This document shows, piece after piece, positions 1-5,210 of a DNA stretch of 5,220 nucleotides (its first letter is position 1; each line of letters opens with the position of its first letter). The DNA is from Defluviitaleaceae bacterium. Lineage in GTDB: Bacteria; Bacillota; Clostridia; Lachnospirales; WRAX01. The notes beneath the pieces were generated by a model, which saw only the letters and a list, made by a program, of their open reading frames with translations, had not been told where the DNA came from and searched no databases. The position numbers were made by a program, and so were the translations under genes. The DNA is taken from the NCBI GenBank assembly GCA_009784355.1, contig WRBU01000099.1:1-5220 (forward strand). The letters run 5' to 3'.

Positions 1-1
1 C

Positions 2-763
2 GAAAGGGAGCAACTATTGTACGAAAATGGCTATGATGACAGTTTTTTTACAGATGTTTATAAATGCGTTGCTTGTGAAGACACAGGCTTTGTAGGAGGC
101 GGACATTGCACCTGCTTGAAACAGCGGCTCATATCTTGCTATTTTGATATGTCCAATCTTGGCAAAGTTTTTAAAGAAGAGAATTTTGATGCATTTAATA
201 TGAGCTACTATTCTGAGCAAATTGAACCAAATATAGGCATAAGTCCAAAAGATAATATAAAACGCATTTGGAAAGCAGCTCTAGAATTTGTAGAAAATTT
301 TGGAGAAAATGGTGATAATTGGTTGTTGTACGGTTTATCGGGGCGGGGCAAAACATTTTTATCTAATTGTATTGCGGGAGATTTGTTGCAAAAAGGTCAT
401 ACGGTGTTGTATACCACTGCGCCTGAACTGTTTAGGCGTGTTGAGGAGGAGCGGTTTGGCAAAGGGGATGCAAAACGTAAAGGTGTGACGGGCATCAATT
501 TTGCCTATGAAGCAGACCTGCTTATAATAGACGACCTCGGCACAGAATTTGCAACTGTGGTTACAGACAGCGAACTTTTCAACTTTATCAATGCACGTAT
601 GCTTGCCCAAAAATCAACAATAATCAACACCAATTTAACACCAACTGACATTGACGCTAACTACTCTAATCGTATTTCGTCACGAATTCACGGCAATTAT
701 ATTTTGTTTCATGTTTTTGGCGATGATATTCGCAAAGCAAAAAAATACGGAGTTTCGGTATAA
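2..763 (+). CDS. DnaC/DnaI-like AAA+ helicase loader (5' partial)
   Basis: This is an AAA+ ATPase of the DnaC/DnaI/IstB group, which in bacteria loads the replicative helicase onto DNA in the cytoplasm. The reading frame is open to the left edge. A TTG at 17 could start it, but the residues before it (EREQLL, running into YENGY) continue the expected family sequence, so the real start is outside the window. A four-cysteine, zinc-finger-like region has Cys codons at 65, 74, 107 and 113 (CxxC, then CxC). Walker A is GLSGRGKT (332-355), followed by FLSNCIAGDLL. Walker B is LLIIDD (518-535). A sensor-like TNLTPTDI and the arginine-containing NRISSRIHGNY follow, then the typical C-terminal DDIRKAKK. 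The C-terminus looks complete, with a stop at 761-763. It belongs to the DNA-replication machinery; in Clostridia such genes often follow dnaD, but nothing upstream is visible here. An IstB-type transposition ATPase is less likely because of the Cys-rich N-terminus. Confidence 0.9.
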   Translation, partial: EREQLLYENGYDDSFFTDVYKCVACEDTGFVGGGHCTCLKQRLISCYFDMSNLGKVFKEENFDAFNMSYYSEQIEPNIGISPKDNIKRIWKAALEFVENFGENGDNWLLYGLSGRGKTFLSNCIAGDLLQKGHTVLYTTAPELFRRVEEERFGKGDAKRKGVTGINFAYEADLLIIDDLGTEFATVVTDSELFNFINARMLAQKSTIINTNLTPTDIDANYSNRISSRIHGNYILFHVFGDDIRKAKKYGVSV

Positions 764-764
764 T

Positions 765-780
765 AACCAGCAGTCAATAA
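765..780 (+). repeat. Left terminal inverted repeat of the 765-1021 element
   Basis: AACCAGCAGTCAATAA is the reverse complement of 1006-1021 except at one position (A772 against C1014, a G.U pair on the minus strand). It starts one base after the helicase-loader stop codon. Confidence 0.7.
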
Positions 781-828
781 GCTATTGCACGGCTTTCGCA
801 CCGTTTTTCCACTACTCGTCGTCAGCTT

Positions 829-988
829 ATACTATTCTGCATTTAAAAACACGCATAAAATCGCAGGATTTTTGTTCCAGACCTAGGAAGCGACGACGAC
901 ACAAGCCCGAAGGCTTGTTAGGAGGAGCTGACGACGGGCTGGGAGAAAAAGACAAGGTTTTAAAGTGTTTTTAATTGCAGGATAGTAT
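829..988. repeat. Long internal inverted repeat (829-852 with 965-988)
   Basis: The arms 829-852 and 965-988 pair at 22 of 24 positions. The exceptions are T836.G981, a wobble pair in RNA on the plus strand, and a T842/T975 mismatch. This is the backbone helix of the element; the enclosed 853-964 carries the remaining stems. Confidence 0.65.
901..918. other. 7-bp hairpin with CGAA loop
   Basis: ACAAGCC, loop CGAA, GGCTTGT is a perfect stem at the tip of the long arm of the 765-1021 element. It has no following T-run, so it is a structural hairpin and not a terminator. Confidence 0.6.
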
Positions 989-1005
989 TAAACCCGCACA
1001 GTCCA

Positions 1006-1021
1006 TTATTGACCGCTGGTT
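1006..1021 (-). repeat. Right terminal inverted repeat of the 765-1021 element
   Basis: TTATTGACCGCTGGTT is the partner of 765-780, matching at 15 of 16 positions. It ends five bases before the stem of the bidirectional terminator at 1026-1058. Confidence 0.7.
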
Positions 1022-1025
1022 CTAA

Positions 1026-1058
1026 AAAACAGCCATCCCATAGCGGGGTGGCTGTTTT
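1026..1058. terminator. Bidirectional rho-independent terminator
   Basis: Arms 1026-1039 and 1045-1058 form a 14-bp stem with one G.T wobble, around the loop ATAGC. A-tracts on the left and T-tracts on the right mean both strands end in U-rich RNA. On the minus strand the six As at 1024-1029 give a U-run just after the secreted-protein gene, which stops at 1072. On the plus strand it would end transcripts from the helicase loader and the 765-1021 element. Confidence 0.85.
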
Positions 1059-1071
1059 GATTTAATTATTA

Positions 1072-1671
1072 CTATCTAGGTTGGATACCAATATTGATAT
1101 TGATTGTGCCGTTTGGTTGAATGTTGTAAGTAACAGGGCGGGTAGAAACAGCAGAAAGAGCAGCTTCTATCAAGCCTTCGTGCAAACCAGCAGCAAGAGC
1201 AAGCGGGTTAGCCAAAACTTCCAATGGGTTAAGCTCTGGCATTGGGAACATAAAGTGGTGGCTACCTGCATGTGGAACCAAACGAGCAGTGGTAACAACA
1301 CCGTCAGCTGGACCGCCGACAACAACTAATCTGTTGTTTACTTCTTGCAGAGAAAGCACAAAATTACCAGGTTGTGCAAATTCTGTAAGGTTTACACCAA
1401 GCATATTGCCAAGTGTAGCAGCAAGAGCAGGAGCACTAAATGCAATGTTTACAGTACGGGTATCTTCCACCCAAGTAACTTCGCCGCCAAATTGCACAGC
1501 GGTGTCACGAAGCGGTAAAAAAGTTTCGCCGCCAATAGCAACAAGTCTAATTTGTGAAATAGCCGCAATGGCATTTTCCGGTTGGATGGTAACTGTTGTG
1601 TTAGCAAAAGCAGTAACAGGAACAACAACCAACGTTAGGGCAAGCAAGCCCGCAATTATTTTCTTTCTCAA
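1072..1671 (-). CDS. Small secreted protein with a copper-amine-oxidase-N-like domain
   Basis: The product is 199 residues with a Sec signal peptide: basic MRKK, a hydrophobic run to about residue 19, and a likely signal-peptidase I cut after AFA (residue 23). Residues about 25-77 fit the copper amine oxidase N-terminal-like domain that is common in exported Firmicutes proteins. The hallmark is FLPLRDTAVQFGGEV followed by W and DTRTVNI (residues 51-76). That domain usually occurs in surface proteins and by itself implies no oxidase activity. Residues 77-199 are not recognised; they include GSHHFMFPMPELNP, rich in His, Met and Pro, and an Asn/Ile-rich end. The start is TTG at 1669-1671, chosen because a perfect AGGAGG lies 8 bases upstream and the signal peptide begins there. 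The gene has its own promoter (1747-1775) and terminator (1026-1058), so it is probably monocistronic. It is divergent from the lipoprotein gene at 2030. The specific role is unknown. Confidence 0.85.
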   Translation of the reverse strand: MRKKIIAGLLALTLVVVPVTAFANTTVTIQPENAIAAISQIRLVAIGGETFLPLRDTAVQFGGEVTWVEDTRTVNIAFSAPALAATLGNMLGVNLTEFAQPGNFVLSLQEVNNRLVVVGGPADGVVTTARLVPHAGSHHFMFPMPELNPLEVLANPLALAAGLHEGLIEAALSAVSTRPVTYNIQPNGTININIGIQPR

Positions 1672-1679
1672 AAGAACTT

Positions 1680-1685
1680 CCTCCT
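1680..1685 (-). promoter_or_regulatory. Shine-Dalgarno site deciding the TTG start
   Basis: The minus strand reads AGGAGG, 8 bases before TTG at 1671. No in-frame ATG sits at a comparable distance, which supports the TTG start. Confidence 0.85.
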
Positions 1686-1746
1686 TTTATATGGTAGAAA
1701 TTTTATTTTGCCTGCCGAAATTGGGCACGACAAAACGCATACTCAT

Positions 1747-1775
1747 ATTGTACCAAATATTAAAAGAAATTACAA
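1747..1775 (-). promoter_or_regulatory. Sigma-A-type promoter of the secreted-protein gene
   Basis: On the minus strand, -35 TTGTAA (1770-1775) and -10 TACAAT (1747-1752) are separated by exactly 17 bases. Transcription would start near 1740 and give a leader of about 70 bases. Just upstream of -35, 1780-1797 is a T6-A7-T5 run that could act as an UP element. Confidence 0.65.
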
Positions 1776-1779
1776 TCCC

Positions 1780-1892
1780 TTTTTTAAAAAAATTTTTGCT
1801 GTGATATTATGGCGAAAATCAACAGTTTTAAAAATTGATAAAAAAATATCAAAAGCCACAAAAAATAACTTTGGATAATTTAAAATTTGCTA
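1780..1892. other. A+T-rich centre of the divergent intergenic region
   Basis: There is no gene here. The T6-A7-T5 tract at 1780-1797 could be UP-element or bent DNA for the leftward promoter. TTGATA (1835-1840) and TATCAA (1847-1852) form an inverted repeat around six As, possibly a regulator site or just A+T-rich chance. The ten-base AAAATTTGCT at 1882-1891 recurs at 1997-2006. Nothing else stands out. Confidence 0.4.
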
Positions 1893-1921
1893 TTGACATT
1901 ATTAACAATCGATGTTATCAT
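1893..1921 (+). promoter_or_regulatory. Strong sigma-A-type promoter of the 656-residue lipoprotein gene
   Basis: A perfect -35 TTGACA (1893-1898), a 17-base spacer and -10 TATCAT (1916-1921, five of six consensus bases). Transcription would start near 1928, leaving a leader of about 100 bases. The spacer contains a palindrome (1903-1917). Confidence 0.75.
1903..1917. promoter_or_regulatory. Operator-like palindrome between -35 and -10
   Basis: TAACA, centre ATCGA, TGTTA: 5-bp arms occupying the promoter spacer and overlapping the first two bases of -10. A dimeric repressor bound here would block RNA polymerase. The arms are short, so this is a suggestion only. Confidence 0.35.
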
Positions 1922-1957
1922 TGATTTTATCGTGAATTATTTATCTCATTAGTACAC

Positions 1958-1977
1958 TTGATAAATATTGATAAATA
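1958..1977 (+). repeat. Two tandem copies of TTGATAAATA
   Basis: Two exact 10-base copies (1958-1967 and 1968-1977) lie in the leader of the 656-residue lipoprotein gene. TTGATAAA also occurs at 1835-1842. The 10-base period places the copies on one face of the helix, which would suit cooperative protein binding, but the sequence is A+T-rich and chance is possible. Confidence 0.5.
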
Positions 1978-1987
1978 ATTAACAATA

Positions 1988-2006
1988 AGCAAATAGAAAA
2001 TTTGCT
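1988..2006 (+). other. Leader hairpin upstream of the lipoprotein RBS
   Basis: AGCAAAT, loop AGAAA, ATTTGCT is a perfect 7-bp stem ending six bases before the Shine-Dalgarno site. It could protect the mRNA 5' end or tune translation. It is A+T-rich and not followed by a T-run, so it is not a terminator. Confidence 0.45.
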
Positions 2007-2012
2007 CAACAA

Positions 2013-2020
2013 AAAGGAGG
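2013..2020 (+). promoter_or_regulatory. Ribosome binding site for the 656-residue lipoprotein
   Basis: AAAGGAGG lies 9 bases before the ATG at 2030 and fixes the start at the beginning of the lipoprotein signal peptide. Confidence 0.85.
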
Positions 2021-2029
2021 ATACACCAA

Positions 2030-4000
2030 ATGAAAAGAACCAAATTTTTGGGATTTGCGCTTGTCGTTGTTGCCGCACTTATGGTTTTTGCTGCTTGTGT
2101 ATATGAGGGCGACATGATAAGTGAAGATGGTCTTGTAAACGGCTTGCCCACCGCAATAGGTGCAACATTTACCCCTGGCACTTACACAATTTACGTACCC
2201 GAAGCTGACGTAGCTTCGCAAAGTTGGAGACGTGGCGGCATGACAGTCGAAGTTGATTTTACCGCCAACCAAATTGCAGACATTCGTGTTGTTAGCCATG
2301 GTGAGTCGATGTACAGCTCCATGTACTTTTTCCGAGCTTATCCTATGGTTCCTGACTACATCTTGGTACAGCAGTCAACAAACAATCTACGTATCGACAG
2401 AAGCCAACCCACACATCATCAAGCCGTACACACCTTTACAGGGGGCACTGCAACTCAAGAAATTATTGTAGAAGCGGTTGACCGTGCAATTATTGCGGCG
2501 GGAGCTAACCCAACTGATTTGGTGCCGCAAGAACGCACTACTCCGCTTCCGGGCGACAGATTTGTTCCTGGCTCGCACCTCGTACACGTTCCAGGCGACA
2601 GTTATGTTTTCATTAACAATCAATTTTTCCATGTAAACGATATTCCTGCCGCATGGCCTGCATGGCCGCTAAATGACGCACGTTTCAATGTTGCTGATGT
2701 AACTAACAGAGCGTCAGTGCCTGCTGGTGAAGCAAGAGATGCTGCCGTTGCACAAGGCGGGGTGCGCTCTAACGGTGAATCTTATTGGAGATACGGCATG
2801 AATGCCCAAATGCAAGGCGTTTGGACGGGTAGCGAAGGTCAAGGTCCTGTTGTTGCAAACCGTGTTGTTTTCCACAGCCCTGTTATGAACCGTAACCAAA
2901 CGGCTCTTGCTGGTCCAACATGGGCGGAAACAACAATAGGTAACGGCGTTGTAACCCTGCCTGCCAATGTTGTGAGTCTTCTTACCGCACGTTACGGCAC
3001 ACCAAACAATATTTATTATGTGCTAGGTCAAGCAACCCCAACTGGCATGTGGCTACTTGTAAACTTTGGCAGAGATGTTTTCCAAATTGCTGAGCATCAC
3101 GGCGGTGACGGTCTTGGTAACGCTGGCGGTTCACCTGTTTCCTCCGGTGAATCTTTGTCTGGACCACGCCAAGCAGCACCAGAAGGTAATATTGCACATA
3201 ACCTAACTGGTGCTATGCCTCCTTTTGCTCCTGAAAATGCGGTATACGGTACGTTAAATATTGCACAGCAGTCTGTAAACGGCTCTTCCAGCTCACAAGG
3301 TTTGGGCGGTTATTGGTGGATGCAAGTTGCACACAGAACAATTAATGACAACCAATCTACCCATCTTGTGCAAGCAGACACATATGCAGGTGCAACCCAG
3401 TCTGCTTTGGCAGTGCGCCTTGGGGTGGAGCTTGCTATGCGCCTTGCAGGGGCAGACCCTGCCGCAATTACCCCAACTCCAAACCCATTCTTCGTGGAGC
3501 CGCAACCAAATACTCCAAACGCATTGCAGTTTGTTGCTGGACGTTACTACATTAATGTGCCAGGCTTTGGCATCATCAACTATGGGTCAGACTACATGGC
3601 AGTGACCCTTTGCCGTGAAGCAATCCGTTATCTTGGCTCTGCTGACATGAATGCACTTCGCGTTGGCGACGGCGTAACCAACCCTAATGCACAAACACAA
3701 GCAATGTGGGGTGAAGCTGGCAGACCTGCGTGGGTAAATGAATGGAATCGCTTCCGTAACGAAATTATGTATTCATTCGCACGCACTTACGCAAATGGCG
3801 GTCGTCAGCTTTCTGCTTTGGATATTGCCCCAATGGAAGGCAATGTAGAACTTTCAAACGCTATTTTGTACGCACTAAATCAACTTCTTACCGAGCAGTC
3901 TTACAACTTTGGAAATATCGACCAAACTGGTCGCCTTGGAGTTGAAATAACTCCTTTAACAGGCAACGACAATCTTAACAATAGATATAATTGGAGATAG
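2030..4000 (+). CDS. Surface lipoprotein with about three FMN-binding-like domains
   Basis: The product is 656 residues. It opens with a lipoprotein signal peptide (MKRTKFLG, hydrophobic core, VFAAC) predicted to be cut and lipidated at Cys23, so it should be anchored outside the membrane. Three segments open alike, with VP-containing strands at about residues 50 (GTYTIYVP), 181 (GSHLVHVP) and 504 (GRYYINVP). Segment 1 (about 50-160) fits the FMN_bind pattern: a strand-turn-strand region, then TFTGGTATQ (Thr140) and a helix EIIVEAVDRAIIAAG. Segment 2, with a large insertion, ends in DTYAGATQS (Thr456) and a similar helix; this is closest to the D-x-x-(S/T/A)-G-A-T site flavinylated by ApbE in related proteins. 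Segment 3 (about 504-630) keeps the fold pattern but has DIAPMEGNVELS where the motif belongs, so it is probably not flavinylated. It resembles in outline the Listeria electron-transfer lipoprotein PplA, but redox function is inference. It has its own promoter and terminator, and a paralogue lies downstream at 4320. Confidence 0.8.
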   Translation: MKRTKFLGFALVVVAALMVFAACVYEGDMISEDGLVNGLPTAIGATFTPGTYTIYVPEADVASQSWRRGGMTVEVDFTANQIADIRVVSHGESMYSSMYFFRAYPMVPDYILVQQSTNNLRIDRSQPTHHQAVHTFTGGTATQEIIVEAVDRAIIAAGANPTDLVPQERTTPLPGDRFVPGSHLVHVPGDSYVFINNQFFHVNDIPAAWPAWPLNDARFNVADVTNRASVPAGEARDAAVAQGGVRSNGESYWRYGMNAQMQGVWTGSEGQGPVVANRVVFHSPVMNRNQTALAGPTWAETTIGNGVVTLPANVVSLLTARYGTPNNIYYVLGQATPTGMWLLVNFGRDVFQIAEHHGGDGLGNAGGSPVSSGESLSGPRQAAPEGNIAHNLTGAMPPFAPENAVYGTLNIAQQSVNGSSSSQGLGGYWWMQVAHRTINDNQSTHLVQADTYAGATQSALAVRLGVELAMRLAGADPAAITPTPNPFFVEPQPNTPNALQFVAGRYYINVPGFGIINYGSDYMAVTLCREAIRYLGSADMNALRVGDGVTNPNAQTQAMWGEAGRPAWVNEWNRFRNEIMYSFARTYANGGRQLSALDIAPMEGNVELSNAILYALNQLLTEQSYNFGNIDQTGRLGVEITPLTGNDNLNNRYNWR

Positions 4001-4053
4001 CCATTAATTTGACTTGTTAGTACAATATATTTGGAAAACCCCTTGGAACCTCC

Positions 4054-4095
4054 CACAAAAAAAGAAGGCGGACAATTCCGTCTTCTTTTTTTGTG
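4054..4095. terminator. Strong rho-independent terminator after the 656-residue lipoprotein gene
   Basis: Arms 4054-4071 and 4078-4095 form an 18-bp stem with one G.T wobble around the loop ACAATT. Seven As and seven Ts within the arms give a U-run in either direction. It lies 53 bases past the stop codon and separates the two lipoprotein genes into different transcripts. Confidence 0.85.
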
Positions 4096-4188
4096 CAAAC
4101 ACCAATGACTGTAAGCCATTTTAAAAATTTTATAATTCCACTGGTATTATTAGACAAAAAAATTTATCAAGTATTTTTGAAAAATATA
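4096..4188. other. A+T-rich spacer with no recognisable feature
   Basis: This stretch between the terminator and the next promoter is A+T-rich and has no open frame worth calling. I see no repeat or hairpin above chance. Confidence 0.5.
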
Positions 4189-4217
4189 TTGCATTTTTGC
4201 ACAAGATATATTATAAT
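4189..4217 (+). promoter_or_regulatory. Promoter of the 296-residue lipoprotein gene
   Basis: A perfect -10 TATAAT (4212-4217) follows a weak -35 TTGCAT (4189-4194) at exactly 17 bases. Transcription would start near 4224. TGCATTTT occurs twice (4190-4197 and 4217-4224), framing the promoter, and could be a binding half-site. Confidence 0.6.
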
Positions 4218-4223
4218 GCATTT

Positions 4224-4319
4224 TAGCAATAAGTTTGGGCGTGAGTAAACCGCCCACAAAAAAATTAAAATTGGGTTGTGGATTGTACCACGCCCTACAA
4301 TTAAAGGGAGGATTTCCAA
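4224..4319 (+). promoter_or_regulatory. Leader RNA with competing hairpins before the 296-residue lipoprotein
   Basis: The roughly 95-base untranslated leader holds alternative pairings. Hairpin A is TGGGCG (4236-4241) with CGCCCA (4251-4256). Hairpin C is ATTGTA (4282-4287) with TACAAT (4296-4301), loop CCACGCCC. The loop bases CACGCCC (4289-4295) are an exact complement of GGGCGTG (4237-4243), so hairpin A and this long-range helix exclude each other. CCCT (4293-4296) can also pair with AGGG (4305-4308) in the ribosome binding site. This layout could make a regulatory switch, but I recognise no known riboswitch class. Confidence 0.4.
4306..4311 (+). promoter_or_regulatory. Ribosome binding site for the 296-residue lipoprotein
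   Basis: GGGAGG lies 8 bases before the ATG at 4320. Its first bases could be masked by CCCT at 4293-4296. Confidence 0.85.
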
Positions 4320-5210
4320 ATGAAAAAAACCAAAATGCTTGGCATTGTTTTTGCCGCAGCACTTGCACTGGTTTTGGCAGCTTGCGTTTATGATGGTGAC
4401 GCATTCACAACTTTACCAGGTGAAGTACCAGGAGCTTTAACAGCAACAGGCCGCACTGACCAAACTTACACAAACCTTATGAGCCGTGGCGGCGACGACT
4501 ACGTAGCTGCAAGAGGAACAGAATTTGCAGACGTAGTTATGACTTTTACTTTCAATGCTAACGGTAGCATTGCTAGCTATGTTACTATTCAAAACGGTCA
4601 CGGTGCTACTGGTCTTGCTGATTGCTCAAGATGGACTGACGCTGAAAATGCTGCTGGCGAAAACGTATATGCATTCTTAAACAGATTGATTGCAGAAGGC
4701 GTTACTTTCCCAGTAAACGTTGCTGAAGTTAACACTACTGGTAGAGCAACTTACTCAAGAGCTGCTGTATTGTACGCTGCTAACGACGCTGCTGCACAAC
4801 TTGGTTTTGGAGGCGCACCTGCTGCTGGCTTAACAGCTATTGGTAGCACTGACCAAACTTACACAAACCTCATGACTCGCGCTGGCGACGACTACGTAGC
4901 CGCAAGAGGAACTGAATTTGCAAACGTAATCATGGAGTTTACTTTCAATGCTAACGGTAGCATTGCTAGCTACAACACTATCCAAACTGGCCACGGTGCT
5001 GATGGTGCTGCTACTTGCTCAAGATGGACTGACGCTGAAAATGCAGCTGGCGAAAATGTGTATTTCTTCTTAAACAGATTGATTGCAGAAGGCGTTACTT
5101 TCCCAGTAAACGTTGCTGAAGTTAACACTACTGGCAGAGCAACTTACTCAAGAGCTGCTGTATTGTACGCTGCTAATGATGCTGCTGCACAACTTGGTTT
5201 TGGACAATAA
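4320..5210 (+). CDS. Surface lipoprotein made of two tandem FMN-binding-like repeats
   Basis: The product is 296 residues. A lipoprotein signal peptide (MKKTKMLG, hydrophobic core, LAAC) predicts lipidation at Cys22. The N-terminus is nearly the same as in the lipoprotein at 2030, down to the CVYDGD after the cut site. The mature part is a short linker (23-39) and two copies of a 131-residue unit (40-170 and 171-296). Each has MxFTFNANGSIASY strands, one Cys (102 and 233) in CSRWTDAENAAG, then FLNRLIAEGVTFPVNVAEVN, the motif TTGRATYSR (140-147 and 271-278) and an Ala-rich helix ending QLGF. The order matches an FMN_bind domain ending in D-x-x-SGAT-x-(S/T), but with Asn for Asp and an extra Arg splitting the motif. 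Covalent FMN binding is therefore uncertain. Codons are strongly biased (GCT, AAC, AGA), suggesting high expression. It has its own promoter and a structured leader. Confidence 0.8.
   Translation: MKKTKMLGIVFAAALALVLAACVYDGDAFTTLPGEVPGALTATGRTDQTYTNLMSRGGDDYVAARGTEFADVVMTFTFNANGSIASYVTIQNGHGATGLADCSRWTDAENAAGENVYAFLNRLIAEGVTFPVNVAEVNTTGRATYSRAAVLYAANDAAAQLGFGGAPAAGLTAIGSTDQTYTNLMTRAGDDYVAARGTEFANVIMEFTFNANGSIASYNTIQTGHGADGAATCSRWTDAENAAGENVYFFLNRLIAEGVTFPVNVAEVNTTGRATYSRAAVLYAANDAAAQLGFGQ
4437..4829 (+). repeat. Tandem coding repeat, unit 1 (393 bp)
   Basis: Corresponds to 4830-5207 with an exact 393-base offset and no gaps. A hand count gives about 42 differences in 378 compared bases, roughly 89% identity. 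It ends in the linker GGAPAAG that joins the units. Confidence 0.9.
4830..5207 (+). repeat. Tandem coding repeat, unit 2 (378 bp)
   Basis: Second copy of the unit at 4437-4829, lacking only the linker and ending in GQ before the stop. From 5067 onward it differs from unit 1 at just three synonymous positions. Confidence 0.9.

Larger units (their letters stand above)
765..1021. ncRNA. Candidate structured noncoding RNA or palindromic mobile element
   Basis: No credible gene lies here, but the block can be paired almost end to end. Outer arms 765-780 and 1006-1021 match at 15 of 16 positions. Inside, 777-783 pairs with 824-830 (ATAAGCT/AGCTTAT) around a small hairpin at 789-804. A long helix joins 829-852 with 965-988 (22 of 24 pairs, plus one G.U). 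It continues through 856-862/956-962, 869-873/946-950, 875-880/939-944 and 882-885/919-922, to a terminal 7-bp hairpin at 901-918 with a CGAA loop. G.U pairs favour neither strand clearly, so the transcribed strand is unknown. I do not recognise the family. It could be a structured RNA, an ORF-less (MITE-like) element, or the RNA part of a lost transposon. No clear target-site duplication is visible. Confidence 0.5.

Noticed and set aside
17..763. TTG at 17 as the start of the helicase loader
   Set aside because: The frame stays open to base 2 and the upstream residues fit the family, so the gene is cut by the window edge instead.
820..945. Hammerhead ribozyme core (CTGACGA occurs on both strands: minus strand at about 817-826, plus strand at 928-934)
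   Set aside because: CUGANGA and a nearby GAAA are present, but the bases between them cannot form stem II and no proper stem III with a cleavage UH follows.
651..974. 107-codon plus-strand open frame running through the loader end and the repeat element
   Set aside because: It overlaps the loader in another frame, has no ribosome binding site and crosses the inverted-repeat block; it is a shadow.
1289..1804. 171-codon plus-strand open frame opposite the secreted-protein gene
   Set aside because: It is antisense to a gene with a clear signal peptide, domain, RBS and promoter, and has no RBS of its own.
4009..4037. Promoter starting with TTGACT at 4009
   Set aside because: At a 17-base spacing there is no -10-like hexamer, and it lies before a strong terminator.
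1747..4301. ATTGTACCA shared by 1747-1755 and 4282-4290, as a common regulatory site
   Set aside because: One copy is part of a -10 region on the minus strand and the other is within a leader hairpin; two nine-base matches in an A+T-rich region are weak evidence.
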